This document shows, piece after piece, positions 34,250 through 46,499 of a stretch of DNA of 64,000 nucleotides. How positions within the stretch are numbered: the stretch's first letter is position 1; the number at the start of each line of letters is the position of its first letter. Both the position numbers and the translations under genes were made by a program. The notes under the pieces are model-generated. The model was given only the letters and a program-made list of their open reading frames with translations, was not told the DNA's origin and made no database searches. This DNA is from Alisma plantago-aquatica (Eukaryota; Streptophyta; Magnoliopsida; Alismatales; Alismataceae): contig OY856410.1 in assembly GCA_963693085.1 (NCBI GenBank), positions 882,991,335 through 883,055,334 on the forward strand, written 5' to 3'.

Positions 34250-34346
34250 TACATGGAAATTTCGAGGATGAAATTTATTTAAGGAGGGTAATATTGTAAC
34301 ATCTCAAAATTTTCACTGTATAATTTATAGTTCTTAAAGGGGTTCT
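34250..34346 (+). mobile_element. 3' end of element O and start of its 3' LTR
   Basis: 'aatttcgaggatgaaattta' followed by 'ttaaggagggtaatat' is the chromovirus 3' terminus with its purine-rich tract. The LTR starts at 34293 (TGTAACATCTCAAAATTTTC) and matches 14479 onward for about 54 bp before it is interrupted at 34347. Confidence 0.7.
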
Positions 34347-34493
34347 TGTTGGTATGTATGCCCAGAGAACCAATCATATAATGATTATAGTGACATACCT
34401 TGTAAATGATTTGATTAATAATAAAGGAAATTTTCATCTATATGTTTGTTCAATTATGAGATAATGGTATAAGATGATAGATGTGTAAAGAAT
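34347..34493 (+). mobile_element. Copia-like LTR fragment
   Basis: Begins TGTTGGTATGTATGCCCAGA and continues 'catataatgattatagtgac', a type of LTR start common in plant copia elements. It interrupts the LTR of O and is itself cut after 147 bp by element X. No second end was found in this window. Confidence 0.5.
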
Positions 34494-35290
34494 TGTAAGA
34501 CCCCTGACCTAGCCTAAACCCTGATGATGGTTAATTTACCTAATTGGATGCTTAGATGCTTAATAAAACTCTTTCTTATGCTTTATATCAGTTAATTAAG
34601 CCATATTTCTAGTTGGGTCCAGTTTGGACATTGTTTGTGCAAGTTATGTAATTTTGTGCACATTTTGGACACTATTAGTTGTCAACATATGTTTATACAA
34701 ACTTAAAGAAAAAATAGTAGCTAGTTGTTGTATGATGATGTGAAATAGGAAAACTAATATAGTTTTCATAGATAAAATCACAAAAAACAACATTTTTTCA
34801 TGTAACATTAGACATTCCTAAGATTACAAGTACTTATTATTGCCTATTGCAAACACAAAATAAAAAGAATACAATTTTTTTTGGTAAAGGTAAAGAGTTA
34901 ACTTGAGTAAAAAAAGTTTCATCCTTTAATAGGTGTATGTGTATATTATTTATATAAATGTATTTACTTCAGTTATCTGGATCACCCGTGGGTGCCCATG
35001 GGTCACCCATGAAATCCGTTATATAAATGGGTGGGTATGGGTCTGGATGATTTTTAGCGGGTGGCAAATATTGTCACCCAAACCCAACTTAAACGGGTTG
35101 ACCCGTGGGTACCCGCAGACTGGGATGCAATTTATACATGTTATTAACCTTTATGTAACATGTTTCCGCAAAGTGATGGTTATACAAGATCAATTTTAAT
35201 TGACATGTTTGCATGACTATATGGTTGCTTAGCCATTGATCAAGCACTTTGTTTTGAGTTATCTTATTTGTGTGGCGTCGAGATGTCATG
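34494..35290 (+). mobile_element. 5' LTR of element X, shortened
   Basis: The head matches the other LTRs of the family (TGTAAGRCCCC...). The last ~130 bp ('tgatggttatacaagatcaa', 'ttgttttgagttatcttatt', 'gtggcgtcgagatgtca') match the end of the LTR at 59665 closely. At only ~0.8 kb it lacks the middle 3-4 kb of its sisters. A GGGTACCC/ACCCGTGGGT-rich block at 34977-35120, with inverted copies, looks like the end of a non-autonomous hAT-type element; that identification is weak. Confidence 0.6.
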
Positions 35291-35298
35291 GGATAGGT

Positions 35299-35310
35299 TG
35301 GTGTCAGAGC
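35299..35310 (+). promoter_or_regulatory. Primer-binding site of element X
   Basis: tggtgtcagagc, one transition from tggtatcagagc, the site complementary to initiator Met-tRNA used by Tekay/Del chromoviruses. It lies 9 bp after the LTR end. Confidence 0.8.
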
Positions 35311-35452
35311 TCTAGGTTCAGTGAGTCTATAGGGGCATATGACTAGGATTGTGTATGTTCTTGTGTTGTACAACATATCTTATTATAGTTTATGCTTATG
35401 CAAATATGTCTACAGAGTAAAAAGAACATGTTGAGAGTAGTTTTCTTGCACC

Positions 35453-36450
35453 ATGAGGTGGTACGACGAGGTAGGCCAGAGTATATGGAGTGCCTAAAGT
35501 GCCTCAGTTCGGCCCAACAACTATGGCCAATCCCGCTTTTCAATCCATGTTTATTATGATATGGCAAATAGAGTGCCTATATCTTAAGCAAGGGCAGTTG
35601 TTCCCAATGTAGAATCCCAGGGTTCTGGGAAGACTTTTGAGTGGTTGAGACAATTTGGGATGGTCGAGTATGTAGGTACAACAGACTCGACAGATGCGGA
35701 CATGTGGTTGATGGAGTTAGAGAAGACTTTCAAGATCCTCAATATCTTAGAAGAGGACAAGGTGAAGCACATGATATACTCACTGAAGGGCATTGTTGTT
35801 CATTGATGGGCCATAAAGAAGGAGAAGATACCTGGTGTGGTGATCAGTTAGGAAGAGTTTTGGTGAGAGTTTGTGAGTCGATACTTTTGGAGATGTATCG
35901 GATGAGAAGATCTGATAGGGATTGATGACATTCAATGAGTATGAGGCCAAGTTTACAAAGCACTTGAGGTTCTACTCTCACATGGTGGCAATGGATAAGG
36001 AGAGAATCTGATGGTTTGAGAAGGGGTTAAGTACAAAGTTGACGATGACAATGTCTACATTGGAGAACATGGAGAGGTTTGCAACCTTTGTTGAGTCTGT
36101 GAGACAGATAGAAGAGTTGGTTGTTGAGTAGCGTGAAGCCAACGCTAAGAAGAGGCCAACTCAATTTTAGGGACAATCTTCTAGAGGCTTTAAGAAGCCT
36201 AGGTTTTCATCACCTCAGACACAATGAAGATCTATGGTACTATCATAGCGATCACCTAGCAATGGTCGAGGTTGTAGTTTTATACTAGTAGGAGCTCACA
36301 ACACAACATCAGTATCTGTGACAGGGCCACCTAGGCCATGGTATGAAAGTAATACTTGTTATAGCTGTGGACAATCTGGGCATACAAAGTGGGCATGCCC
36401 TATGAAGGACGAGGAGTTGACACATCAACCGAGGCAAAGTCAGTAGGGTT
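35453..36450 (+). pseudogene. gag of element X
   Basis: In the frame of an ATG at 35453, the gag core reads TFEWLRQFGMVEYVGTTDST and MELEKTFKILNILEEDKVKH. TFNEYEAKFTKHLRFYSHMV follows after frame breaks. The nucleocapsid zinc knuckle CYSCGQSGHTKWAC (36358-36399) is intact (CX2CX4HX4C). Several stops and indels disrupt the rest. The capsid layout (FxGTTD near the start, one zinc knuckle) fits Del/Tekay. Confidence 0.82.
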
Positions 36451-36551
36451 CCTAGCGACAACAGTTCAATAGTGGTGGTGACAGAGGATGCAGCCATACA
36501 TAAGAGGCAGGATCCTCTAGACAAGCCAGTAGAGGATGGGAATGACAATAG

Positions 36552-39500
36552 GTGCCAGCTCGATTCTATGGCATGAGTCATCCGGAGGGAGTGGTCAATC
36601 CATGGGTCATGACAGTTCAATTGAAACTTTTTCATTCTAATTTGTCTGCACCTTCTTTTGTATCCGTTTTGGTTGACATGGGTGCAATACACTCTTTTAT
36701 CACCATAGAGGTGATAAGTAGTTATTCTATTCCTATTAGTCATAGATCTGATAGTCTTTGATTAGAAATCCCTCTGGTTGGTTCCATCGAGTTACGGGAG
36801 GTGTTTCCATCTTGCGCTATTTCTTTCTCATGACGCAACATTCAAGTGGACCTTGTGCCACTTGACACGAATGGACTTGGTGTGATCCTTGGGATGGATA
36901 CCTTGGAGAAGTAGTGAGTGGTCTTGGACTGTAGTTCCAAGGTGGCTATGTTTTATGACAATGATGTTTCATGAATCTTCCAAGGAGATAGGAAAATTCT
37001 TCCGACGAGCTTGGTGTCAGCTATGACAGTGAAGAGGTTGATGAGGTAGGGGTGTAAGGCTTTCTTGACACATGTGGTGGATACCAAGGTGAGGAGTCCT
37101 AGTATCCAGGAAGTGCCAGTGGAGTGAGAGTTTGAGAATGTCTTTCTTGAAGAGTTTCTCGATGGTCCCCCTCCTAGAGAGATTGATTTTGAGATCAATT
37201 TATTCCTAGTACACAGCCCATAGTGTAGTCACCATACAAGATGGCACCGTAGTGATACAGGATTTGAAGAAGAAGTTGCAGGAGATGTTAGAGAAAGGAT
37301 TTATCAAGCCGATCACTTCCCCTTAGGGTGCTTTTGTGTTATTTGTCAAGAAGAAGGACGGTTCTATGGGGTTGTGCATGAATTAACGACAGTTGAACAA
37401 GGTGACGATCAAGAAAAAGTATCCTCTGCTGAGGATAGACGATCTGTTTGAACAATTGAGAGGTGTTGCAGTATTCTCAAAGATAGATCTGAGGTCAGAA
37501 TACCATCAAATCAAGGTAGATGACATGCCCAAGACAACTTTTAGGATTAGGTATGGTCACTACGAGTTTGTTATTATGCCGTTTGGGCTAGCCAACGTGC
37601 CAACAACTTTCATGGATCTAATGAATTAGGTGTTTAGGCCATATCTGGATTAGTTTGTGGTGGTGTTCATCAGTGATATATTGACATACTCTAGAGACAA
37701 CCAACAACATGAATAGCACCTACGACAAGCGTTGACGTTATTGAGGCAACATTAGTTGTACGCCAAGTTCAACAAGTGTGAGTTTTGGTTGAAGGAGGTG
37801 TCTTTTCTTGGGCACATGATATCTGCTAGAGGTGTTTGTGTGGACCTAAAGATAGTGGAATCTGTGTTGGAGTGGGAGTAGCCTAAGACACCGATGGAGG
37901 TTTGCAGTTTCCTATGTTTGACAGACTATTATATGAGGCTCATCAAGAACTTCAATGTTGTGGCATTACCCCTGGCCAAGCTGACAAGGAAAGGTGTACC
38001 CTTTGTCTGGGGTGATAAGTGTCAACTTTCTTTTCAGCATTTGAAGGATAAGTTGACAAGTGCACTGGTGTTAGTTCTACCAGAGCAAGGTAAATGGTAT
38101 ATCATCTTATGTGATGCGTCGAAGAATGGCTTGGGATGTGTACTGATGCAGGATAAGAGCGTGATTCATTTTGCTTTGTGATAACTTAAGAAATACAAGG
38201 AGAGCTACCATATACATGATCTTCTAGGTGTGGTCCATGCTTTGAAGATTTGGAGACACTACCTTATGGTGAGATGTGTAAGATCTTCACCGACCATAAG
38301 AACTTTTAGTATATCTTCTCGAAGCAGAAGTTGAACATACGACAGAGGAGATGGATGGAGTTGATCAAGGACTATGATTGCACGATATACTACCATACAG
38401 GAAAGGTGAACGTGGTGGTGGATGCTTTGAGCAGAAAGTCATCTCCATCATCATATGTGGAGAAGGAACAATTGTATTCTTATGCCATAAGCGAGACATG
38501 TTGGTGTCGCTTCATCATATGTACATATAGTTGGAAGTTTCTTTGTTAGCAGGCTTTCTAGAGCAATTTCAAGTGAAGCCTATGTTGATACAACAAATTA
38601 GAGATGCATAGTGGGGTGATATTGTGATACAACAAATCCAATCAGAGTTTGATAGTGATACGCATGAGGGATTCTACGAGATAGAGGATGGGACAGTTCA
38701 TTTCCATGGCAGGATAATGGTTCCAGATGTTGATGGTATGAGGAAGCTTGTTCTCAAATAGGATCATTCCTGATGTATACAATGCATACAGGCAATACCA
38801 AGATGTACCACAACTTGAGGGATCTATATTGGTGGTCCAATTTGAAACATGATGTGGTAGAGTTTGTGGATAGATGCTCTGTTTGTCAATGGGTCAAGGC
38901 TGAGCATCACAAACCTAAAGGAACAGTGCAACCGTTGACAATACCACAATGGAAATGGTATCATATTAACCAAAGGTCATGATTCTATTTGGGTCATAGT
39001 TGACAAGTTGACCAAGTCAGCACACTTCCTTCCTATGAAGGTGACATATACAACAGTGAAGTTTTCATAGTTCTATGTGGATGAGATAGTTCGTTTGCAT
39101 GGCATTCCAATTACCATAGTCTCTAACAGAGGTCCTCAGTTTACTAGTCATTTCTAGGAGCGTCTCCATATAGCCATGGGTACACAGTTAAAGTTTAGTA
39201 TATCTTTTCACCCGCATACATATGGTCAGTCAAAGAGGACCACTCAGATCTTGGAGGATATGTTGAGATCTTGTGTTTTCTAGTTTCTTGGAAGGTGGGA
39301 TGTGCACCTGAGTTTGATAGAGTTTGCTTACAACAATAGTTATCATAGGAGTATCAACATGGCACCTTACAAGGCTTTGTATGGGAGGCGTTATCAGTCT
39401 CCACTTTGTTGGTATGAGACAAGTGAGTATCAACTTTTGGGTCATGATCTTGTGCAAAAAACTACACAGAAGATCAAAGTGATACAACAACACCTGAAAT

Positions 39501-39749
39501 CATCCAAGGATAGACAGAAGTATAAAGTTGATAGTTAACACCTAACTTTGGAGTTCCAAGTGGGAGATCATGTGCATCTCATGGTCTCTCCTTGGAATGG
39601 TGTGATGAGATTTGGAAAGAAGGGTAAGTTGTCTCATAGTTTTATGGGACCTTACCCTATAGTGGAACGTGTTGGGAAGGTATCTTAGAAGTTGGATCTT
39701 CTGCCATAGTTGCATAGGTTGCACTCTGTCTTCCATGTTTCTATGTGGA
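36552..39749 (+). pseudogene. pol of element X, protease to integrase
   Basis: The protease motif is VLVDMGAIHSFI (36667-36702; family DTGATHSFI). RT has [33 protein letters not shown] and [17 protein letters not shown]; the catalytic box reads FVVVFISDILTYS, with the first Asp replaced by Ser. RNase H has CDASKNGLGCVL and later QRRWMELIKDYDCTI and VDALSRK. Integrase has KMYHNLRDLYWW and CSVCQWVKAEHHKPKG, then EFAYNNSYHRSINMAPYKAL and a GPYPIVERVG tail. It stops at VFHVSMWRKC, where a solo LTR is inserted. More than a dozen in-frame TAG/TGA/TAA codons. Confidence 0.87.
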
Positions 39750-40869
39750 GAAAGTGTAAGGACCCTGACTTGGGTTTTGGGCTAACCCTATTTGTTTTGC
39801 TTAAGTAAGTTTCTTAAAACTATAATATAATCCTTTGAGGTATTTTGTAATCATGATATGCGCTTATGTTTCAAGTTTGATCATGTTTGGATGTTGTTTG
39901 AGCAGTGTTTGCCTGTTTTGGACCAAAGTGCAATTTACCCAATGTAAGGCCCCTAAACTTGCTTAATGAGTTGAAAAAGCTTAATTACCATAATTTAATT
40001 CTTATAACCCTAAACTAGCCTTGTGATATGCTTTGAAATCATAAGACAAGCTTAAGTTTCAAATTTGGTCCAATTTGGACACTGTTTGAGCAACTTGAGC
40101 AATTTAATGCACATTTTGGACTTTTCTACAATTTACCCAATTGATAGGTTTTATTTGCAATTTATCACTTGAATTATGTTCATTGGATATTCTCTCATTA
40201 TTATTGAGCTTGTTGAGCCATGGGGCACCTATTTAAACCTAGGTTTGAAGGTGTTTTCTCCAAGGGTATTTTAGGATTTACCCCTTCATGGATGAGCTAC
40301 CTTTAGTAGCTATCAACTAATGAATTACTTGTTTTGCTTGGAAATTCAATAAAAGAGGGATAATAATGTCTCTATGGATAGTGGGTGAGCTTCTTATGTG
40401 TGTGCCTGTATATTCTTAATGGTTTATGGCCATGGACACTTGGAAAGATACTAGAACTTCAACCTTTTCTTTTTCTTTATCTTAAAGTTTCATATACTTA
40501 TCCCTAAGCACCAAAACGATCCATTTTCTCTCCACAACTTTTCTCCTTCTCCCAACCTCATTCTCCCTCTGTTCTTCTATGAATTTTCCTGTCCAAGGAA
40601 GAAGAAAGTGGGGACATTCTTGGAAAAAGGATCTAAGGTTGCAATTGACTTCCTTTTAGGGTTTAAAAAGCTTCCTTCTAGTGATCTTGACCTAAAAGAG
40701 TAAGAATCCCCTTATTTCCTATGTTGATTTCTTTTTTATCCTTCCTCCTACCTTTATCTAGGTCGGAACCTTGTTTTTCTATGGTAGAAATTTCTCTAAA
40801 GCTCTAAAACCCTACCTTTCTTGCTCCTTATGCTTAGGGTTTGCTCATTTGATGAAGAAAGGTGCTAGA

Positions 40870-42230
40870 TGGACAAGTTCATAGCACCGGGTATTTACCT
40901 TATCAATTATCAAATAAATTATGATTTTTTATTTGATTTGGCACCAAAATTCACATATTCACATCGGAATCGAATTGAACCAACATTTTTTCCCAAAGCG
41001 AGTTCCCCACCAATGGTAGCCGAACCATCTGCTAAAATTTGTCCTTTTTTAATGTATTTACCCCGCTGAACCTGAGGTTTTTGGTTCATACAAGTATTTT
41101 TGTTAGAACATTCATACATAACTAATGGAATGCTTCCGGTGTTCCCATTACTTGATAAAATGATATTGTGAGTGTCAGTATAAATTATCTTTCCCTCATG
41201 TTCGGCTATAGCAGAAACTCCTGAATCTAGGGTTGCTTGGCCTTCCAGCCCAGTTCCAACAATGCACTTCTCAGATCGAGAAAGTAGAACTGCTTGATGT
41301 TGCATATTAGAGCTCATTAAAACTCAATTTGCATCATTATGCTCGATAAAAGGAATAAGGGAGGCCCCTATAGAAAAATATTGGAAATAAAAAGTGCTTC
41401 GAAAATGAATCTGTTCCCATGCCATGGTAAGGAATTCTTGACGATATCGAGCTAGAACAACCTATTCTTCTTGAATACCCCGATTCAAGGCCAAAGAATT
41501 TCCTGCTGCTATCATATAGTATTCATATCTACTTGGTGATAAATAAATCAAATGCGCTTCTGCCTCTTTTGATTTTTCAGACATTTCATAAAACAAAATC
41601 ATGCAAATTCTCTATTTTTATTGGGCCACAAACTGACCTAGGTCAATCCATAAGTTCAATTCGATGAGTCCTTACTATTTTTTTCTTTATAACTATTTAA
41701 ATCCCAAATGGTCCCATGACTCAAATTTCATAGCATATCTTTTAAATAATAACTAATGGGTCAAACGAACAAAAAAAACTTCAAATATTTATCTTTTTAC
41801 CATATTTACTTATTTTTTTGTTTTTCCCATACATACCTAAATTCATTTAATTTATATTAATTAGATACTAATTTAAATATTAAATAATGGTATACTGAAA
41901 ATGAAAACCCTTTTCTTGCATTTGTCCTTTAGTGCATTGGTGGAACGATAATATCAAATTCTAGAATAAGAGAAAGATATTGAAAAATAGATTATCAAAA
42001 TCAACTTTTATTTGTAGCGTAAAAATAGTGATTTATTCTTATGAAATGGAATGTAAAAAGAAATTGGAAATATCGACAAATTCTTGTGTGGTTAAAGGAA
42101 AAAAAGCTCGCTTCTATAATTTCATCTATACCGAATTTGAATATCAGAATAGCAGATATAGTCATGATTCAATGGGTTAGGTCCACTTACCTTTTTAAAT
42201 TGATTATTTTTTGGGTTATATAATTTCATC
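40870..42230. other. Plastid-derived (NUPT) segment, approximate limits
   Basis: AT-rich block inside solo LTR a. 40983-41680 is plastid rpoB on the minus strand (see that entry). The flanks, about 40870-40982 and 41680-42230, are AT-rich and unlike the LTR. They may be other plastid DNA joined to rpoB, because the rpoB frame stops matching at 40983. A 14-bp direct repeat, ataatttcatctat, lies at about 42115 and 42221. Confidence 0.6.
40983..41680 (-). pseudogene. rpoB: Plastid rpoB fragment in nuclear DNA
   Basis: On the minus strand the translation reads, in order, [40 protein letters not shown], stop, [73 protein letters not shown]. This is the middle of the beta subunit of the plastid-encoded RNA polymerase. 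Two stops are explicable as CAG-to-TAG and CGA-to-TGA changes. After GKNV the frame leaves rpoB, so the copy ends there. It cannot be expressed as a polymerase subunit. Confidence 0.93.
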
Positions 42231-42439
42231 TATGTGTGGGAGTTTATCTTCTCATTATAGGCAAGTTTTATAAGTTGATCCACGTTTATTGCTTACCATA
42301 AGCTTGCTAGCTCATGTTCTTGCTTGAAAATGATGATTCATGCACTAAAAATCTATGCTTGACTTGGATTTTGATTTTTATAATGTTCCATGTTCTGATT
42401 TCAGTTCTAGATGAACCTGTGATCATGTGTAAGTTATTC

Positions 42440-43000
42440 CTAAGGTATAATATGACTTGTATCAGGTTGGTTTAACAACCTATGGTGCTAAGCACCTATC
42501 AACCAATGGTCAATTTTAGGGTTTAAAGCTGATGTCTTCTATAAACCCATGACCCGATGATGGTACCATTGCAACAACCCTATGGTGTTGTCTTCATGAC
42601 AGCTGATGGTCGAGATCAAAGGTGTCAGATGATGGTGACAACCTATGGTCATCCCATTAGGTCAGGTTTTGGATCAATTAGAAGTTTAATGATCAACCAT
42701 TAAGTACCCCAGTGATGTTATCAATCAATGATGACATTAGCTTAATATTTGATGTTGATTAATGAATATAGTGTTGATCTAACAACCTATGGTGATTTAA
42801 TGGTCAGTAATGATGGTGGATCAGGTCTCTACAACCTATGTTGAGTTAAACATTGTAGTTGTAGCATCAATTAAGCCTTAGACCAATGGTTTCTTGGGTC
42901 ACTTGATGCAATGGTCAAACCTATACTGTAATTGATGGTTTTAACATATGAACTTGACCCAATGGTCAAGATCTAATGTTTATTCCTCCAATAAAGTGGA
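42440..43000. repeat. Dispersed 'aacctatggt' repeats in solo LTR a
   Basis: Many copies of 'caacctatggtgatg' and of 'aatggtcaa' variants in short, irregular spacing. They occupy the LTR section that in LTR b carries different short repeats (46500-47300). Confidence 0.6.
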
Positions 43001-44229
43001 ATTATGGATAGTGTAATATGTTGGTCCTAATAATGTGATTTATATGGTTTCCTTTATATGATCAACTTAAGGAGCTTACTTGTTGACAATGGATGGCTTG
43101 TTTTAAATGAACAGTTGATTATGGGTTTTACCCTACTCTCAATTGAACTTTTTGTGTTTTTAATCAAGGGATCTCTAGGGTTAAATGGTGACTCTTTATA
43201 GAGTACAAATCAAGGACTTCATAGGTGGTTTATCCAAGGTGTTTACTTATGTAAACAACCAATGGTCTTACCTTTTAAACATCCAATGGTTCTGGGTGAC
43301 ATTGTGGTATGGTGATATGGGTTGAATGATGGAACAAATGGAGGGTTACCCTTAACAAGGCAGTTTTACCTATTCACTCATATGAATAGAAGGGATGATA
43401 ACCATATTGTGTGGATGTGTGACCCTAATGAGGTATAACTTGTTATACCTAGCTTTAATATAACTAAATGATGGTAATTGGGTATGAATAGTCCTTGAAT
43501 GACTAATACAATCATGGAATACTCTGTTATTGTTGTTGAAACCCTAGTATGCTATAGCTTGATGGTTACACTTTGATTTATGTGTGGGTTCATACTTGAG
43601 AATAGTATGGAATGTGATGGTGATGCTTCACCTTATGCATCCATGATCCAATGGGGATGTCGTGAGTTAGGGTTTGGGTATAAGTGTTGATTAGTAACAT
43701 TAATATAATTTTTGAGCCTAACTCTAATGCAAATAGATAAAGATGAGTATTCATGTTTAACCTTCTTATATTATGGCATGATGGTGAAATAACCTCCTTA
43801 ATATGATCATAACCTTAATGTGTTAATTGGTGGTTATCATAGCCACATGGTTGGTACTTTCTTATGCTAAACATGTGCATTATGAATATGATGAGGGTTG
43901 ATTATATCTAGACTCCTTGCATGTTGATGTAATAAAGGAATGCTCTTAATGTTAATATAACCCTGCTATGATTGTTTATGAATATCTCCTAGCTCATTAA
44001 TGCAATATTGTATTGATATGGTGTATTATATGTAAGTGATGTTGTTGAGCCTTGTTATAAGGCATGCAAAGATTATGATGATCTTGCATGGGATAGTATG
44101 ATGGTCTTAATGACCTTTGGGCATGGTTGATCCCTGAATGAGGTGTAATCCTCTTGTGTTGATAAGGGTTAATACCTTGTGATATTGTGAAAAGGATTTG
44201 TATATTGTAATAGTATGATGACTAGTGTA

Positions 44230-44362
44230 GTCTCATGAATGGCAAGTGAATAGTACCATGTGATACTTGCAATATACAAATGTTCTAATCAATGAGTGTT
44301 GTTGATTAGAAATCTCATGAATGGCAAGTGAATATACAAATGTTCTAATCAAACATGTGCTA
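44230..44362. repeat. Direct duplication in solo LTR a
   Basis: 'tctcatgaatggcaagtgaa' and 'atatacaaatgttctaatca' each occur twice, with an intervening 'atgagtgttgttg' that is repeated again near 44620. Local duplication inside the LTR. Confidence 0.75.
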
Positions 44363-45499
44363 CTAGATTGCTTGTGTTGTTAGCAAGGAATATGATGATA
44401 GTCAGATTAATGATAATGATCGTTATTATATGCAATTTGATGATATTTGAGTAGATATCTATCTAAAGAAAGAGATTTATTTGTTATCTATATATGCATT
44501 GATGATCATACTTGTTGATAAGATTAAATCTGTTTAGCATACTTGAAATGTTCAATATGTTCAATTGATTATTAAATACTCCAACTTCTTAGTTGTCTGC
44601 TATTTAAAATGTTCTAATCAATGAGTGTTGTTGGAGGTTATATCTCTTGCTGGGACATGGGTCTCACCCTTGTGGTTTGCCACAATTTTTTTTAGGTAAT
44701 CAGAAGTGATGAAAACAAACATGTGGAAGTAAAGAGGAGTTATAGTAATGAATCTTTGAGAAAGTTGATTAGATGTCTAGTGTGTCCTAGAGTCATCCCT
44801 GTACTCTCAGGTCTGGGCAGGAAAAGTTTGTATATGGTGTTTCAAACAAATTGGACTTTTGTTAACATATTAATGCTTGTTTGTGTGGCATATATGAATA
44901 TTGTTCTCCTGTGTATATATGTTGTGGCTAAGGTGATAGAACAATTTGTATCAAATTCTTGGCATAGTATGGATAAAATAAAGATGTTGGGCTCTTATGC
45001 AAATGTTTCTGAGCAGGTGCTGACGTTCAAATCGATTTTAGTTTACCCATATTTTTAGATATGTGATTAATTAGTGATCGATTGTGCTTTATGTTATGAG
45101 TAATCTCGTTTATGTAATGGGTTCTCACACCCAAGATGAGGGGTTATCTTGCAATATGTCACATGATGAGTATTCCCTTAGTTATTTGGCATCATAATAG
45201 AGAGAATGATGCTATGGGGCACCTTGTGGAAAGTCCAAGTTCCAAGTTGAGCTTGTATGGTTGATGCTTGTGTTTTATGTGCTAGTTTTGGTGTAAATGG
45301 AAATCTACCTAAAGTGAAGGGTTAACTCTAGAGTGTTCCTTACCTCTGTTGGAATCATCTAGAGGATAAGGAAAGAGGTGGGAACCTTGTTTGGATCTCG
45401 GTTGTGTGGAGGCATCTTTGGTGATGTATATGATCCATGGGTGAGGTGTGTTTTTCTCTTAGATGGGTTATCTTGGTTTAAAGAACCTTGGAGAGGCTG

Positions 45500-45645
45500 C
45501 CTATTGGTTTGTGGGTGTGTAGGGTTATTCCCTATCAGTTTGTGAGTATGTGGAGTTGTGCTCTATCAGTTTGTGAGTGTGTGGAGTATGCTCTATCAGT
45601 TGGTGAGTATGTTGGATTTTTCCATATCGATTTGTGAAGGGTGTA
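45500..45645. repeat. Minisatellite, unit about 35 bp
   Basis: About five copies of 'ctatcagtttgtgagtatgt' followed by 'ggagttgtg' or a variant, in solo LTR b upstream of its TATA region. Confidence 0.8.
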
Positions 45646-46499
45646 GTGCTTCGGCATATCAGCCATGATCTTGGAAGGAGACCTAGAGGACAAGATCTAG
45701 CCTAGATCTTATCACCATCTGTTTCATGTTGTTGCATGTGACCCCTTCTTGTGGACAAGTGTTACCTAAGCTCCTAAGGTGATGACACCTCTCTTTTGAT
45801 CTCTCTTCCTTCCCTCAAGTATATAACCCCCTCCTTCTTCACACAAGTAAACCCTTTTGTCCACTCTTGTTCTTATCCTCTTGATGGACGAACTTGGAAG
45901 CTTTATAAGCTAGAATAAGCCCCATGGAGCTTAGGAAGTCGAGTTCCTTGCTCATGGTGATTTCTTGTTCAACTTCCATCTTGGTGAGTTATGTTTCTTT
46001 GATGGATGTTCCTTTGAACTCTCTTCTTCATCTTCTTCTTCCTCTCTCAACCATGGATCATACCTTGGATAAAGGTTGAATAAGATGTGGTTCTATCTCC
46101 TTTTTTCCTTCTTCTTGAGCTATCATAACCATGGCATCTTCTTCTTCTTTCTTGAGGTGATGTTGAGGTCGACTTGGAACTCTTGATGGATCATCTTCAA
46201 GTTGAGGAACATGTTCTTTGGAGCTTTGATCATGGAATCTTGGATTATTGATGAAGACCTTCTTGAGGCGGGTTATATAACTCTTAACCTCCTTTGTTAT
46301 TATCACTCTTTATATGCTTAAGTTGTTCTTCATCTCAAGATTGTGTACCTCTTACATTTTAGGAGTTAGTGATTGTTTTGAGGACTGTTTTGATGAAAGA
46401 ACTCTGTTTAAGTTGCTTCCCATGTCTTGGTCTTGTTTTCATTGACTTGTAGATGGACTAGTAATTGAGTTTCCTAAGGTTGAAGATGAATAAGTCGAC

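Larger units (their letters stand above)
39943..45129 (+). mobile_element. Solo LTR a, nested in solo LTR b
   Basis: Starts TGTAAGGCCCC and ends GGTTCTCACA, with a perfect duplication CCCAA at 39938-39942 and 45130-45134. Joining the flanks restores LTR b ('caatttacccaagatgaggg', compare 'caatttacccatgtttagga' at 51931). A TATA-like 'ctatttaaacc' is near 40228. A plastid-derived segment occupies about 40870-42230. From 42440 to 43000 it holds many copies of 'caacctatggt'. No coding of its own. Confidence 0.87.

Noticed and set aside
44723..45058. 111-codon open frame in solo LTR a
   Set aside because: The homologous stretches of the related LTRs are not open, so it is a chance frame in LTR sequence.
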